From NCBI GenBank assembly GCA_002329495.1, contig DCTH01000201.1, positions 1-7,056 on the forward strand: DNA of 7,056 nt, given 5' to 3'. This DNA is from Syntrophothermus sp. UBA1445 (GTDB taxonomy: Bacteria; Bacillota; Syntrophomonadia; Syntrophomonadales; DTU052). A model generated the notes under the pieces. The model made no database searches. It saw only the letters and a program-made list of their open reading frames with translations, and was not told the origin of the DNA. Both the position numbers and the translations under genes were made by a program. Of this stretch, positions 6,668-7,056 are shown piece by piece; within the stretch, counting starts at the first letter, position 1; every line of letters starts with the position of its first letter.

Positions 6668-7003
6668 TCACGCCCTTTCTTTGACCACAACGGTTATGTG
6701 ACTGGTGCGATGCTTGATCATGTCACCCCTACCGTAGGCCCTGGGTTTAATTCTTTTTAAGCTCGGTCCCTCATCAACATAGACCTCTGATACATACAGG
6801 CTGTCAGAATCCATGTCAAAATTGTGTTCGGCGTTGGCCACTGCCGAATTCATCACCTTCGCAATAAACGGAGCTGCTTTTTTGTTGGTATACTTAAGAA
6901 TCGCTCGCGCCTCGCGTACATCCTTGCCCCGGATTAGATCCACAACCTGCCGGGCCTTGAACGGAGATACTCTTATATACCTAGCAATTGCTCGTGCCTG
7001 CAT
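6668..7003 (-). CDS. rplV: 50S ribosomal protein L22
   Basis: L22 contacts all 23S rRNA domains; its long beta-hairpin lines the narrow part of the peptide exit tunnel, where macrolide-resistance changes occur in other bacteria. The product is 111 residues, normal length. It opens with [25 protein letters not shown] and shows the conserved central [11 protein letters not shown]. The hairpin region follows, with [31 protein letters not shown]. The start is ATG at 7003, 7 nt after GGGGAGG. The rpsS stop is 14 nt upstream. No deletion or insertion in the hairpin stands out by eye. Confidence 0.98.
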   Translation of the reverse strand: MQARAIARYIRVSPFKARQVVDLIRGKDVREARAILKYTNKKAAPFIAKVMNSAVANAEHNFDMDSDSLYVSEVYVDEGPSLKRIKPRAYGRGDMIKHRTSHITVVVKERA

Positions 7004-7017
7004 ACTGATACCTCCCC

Positions 7018-7056
7018 TCAGTGCCTTTTACTGGTCTTTTCCGATTTCCCAGCATG
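7018..7056 (-). CDS. rpsS: 30S ribosomal protein S19, C-terminal 12 codons only
   Basis: Only the end of this gene is inside the window: [12 protein letters not shown] followed by a TGA stop. It fits the basic S19 C-terminus that follows the conserved TRTFRGH motif, and its position directly upstream of rplV, 14 nt away, is the canonical place of rpsS. S19 sits in the 30S head with S13. The call rests on gene order plus a short tail, so it is good but not independent proof. Confidence 0.85.
   Translation of the reverse strand, partial: HAGKSEKTSKRH

Noticed and set aside
6664..6690. Longer S3 start at 6690, adding nine residues
   Set aside because: The extra residues are not part of the S3 family and would overlap rplV; GTG at 6663 gives the conserved N-terminus.
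1..7056. Mobile elements, CRISPR arrays, tRNA or rRNA genes, or an inserted novel gene
   Set aside because: Genes fill the window with gaps of at most 23 nt in canonical order, and I see no repeats or foreign insertion.

Overview
The whole window is one stretch of the bacterial S10-spc ribosomal protein gene cluster, read entirely from the minus strand, so transcription runs from high to low coordinates. In transcription order it holds: the 3' end of rpsS (S19), rplV (L22), rpsC (S3), rplP (L16), rpmC (L29), rpsQ (S17), rplN (L14), rplX (L24), rplE (L5), rpsN (S14), rpsH (S8), rplF (L6), rplR (L18), rpsE (S5), rpmD (L30), rplO (L15), and the first 347 codons of secY. The order is the canonical bacterial one with nothing inserted or missing. 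Fifteen genes are complete; rpsS and secY are cut by the window edges.

Organism: most likely a Gram-positive, clostridia-like member of Bacillota (Firmicutes). The evidence is a short zinc-type S14 with two CxxC pairs, an L24 with a C-terminal double CxxC, an L30 gene (absent from some lineages), strong GGAGG Shine-Dalgarno (SD) sequences before most genes, and heavy use of GTG and TTG starts. Base composition looks balanced by eye. I cannot name a genus from the sequence alone.

Layout: genes are packed with gaps of 0 to 23 nt. rpsC/rplP overlap by 1 nt (TAATG), rplP/rpmC probably by 11 nt, and the secY start directly abuts the rplO stop. There is no gene-free stretch above 23 nt, and I see no promoter, terminator, RNA gene, repeat array or mobile element. 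The S10/spc boundary (rpsQ-rplN) is a plain 23 nt linker with an SD, so read-through of all genes as one transcript is likely. The products are small- and large-subunit ribosomal proteins, followed by the central channel of the Sec translocon, which ties ribosome production to export capacity.

No novel system is present. The most notable point is rpsE: it has a strong SD and a conserved N-terminal reading frame but no ATG, GTG or TTG at the expected position. Only ACG or ATC is there, so it either uses a rare start codon or carries a start-codon mutation or sequence error. Counting rpsE, 10 of the 16 visible starts are not ATG. A weak hairpin that places the rplE SD in its loop is a minor extra.
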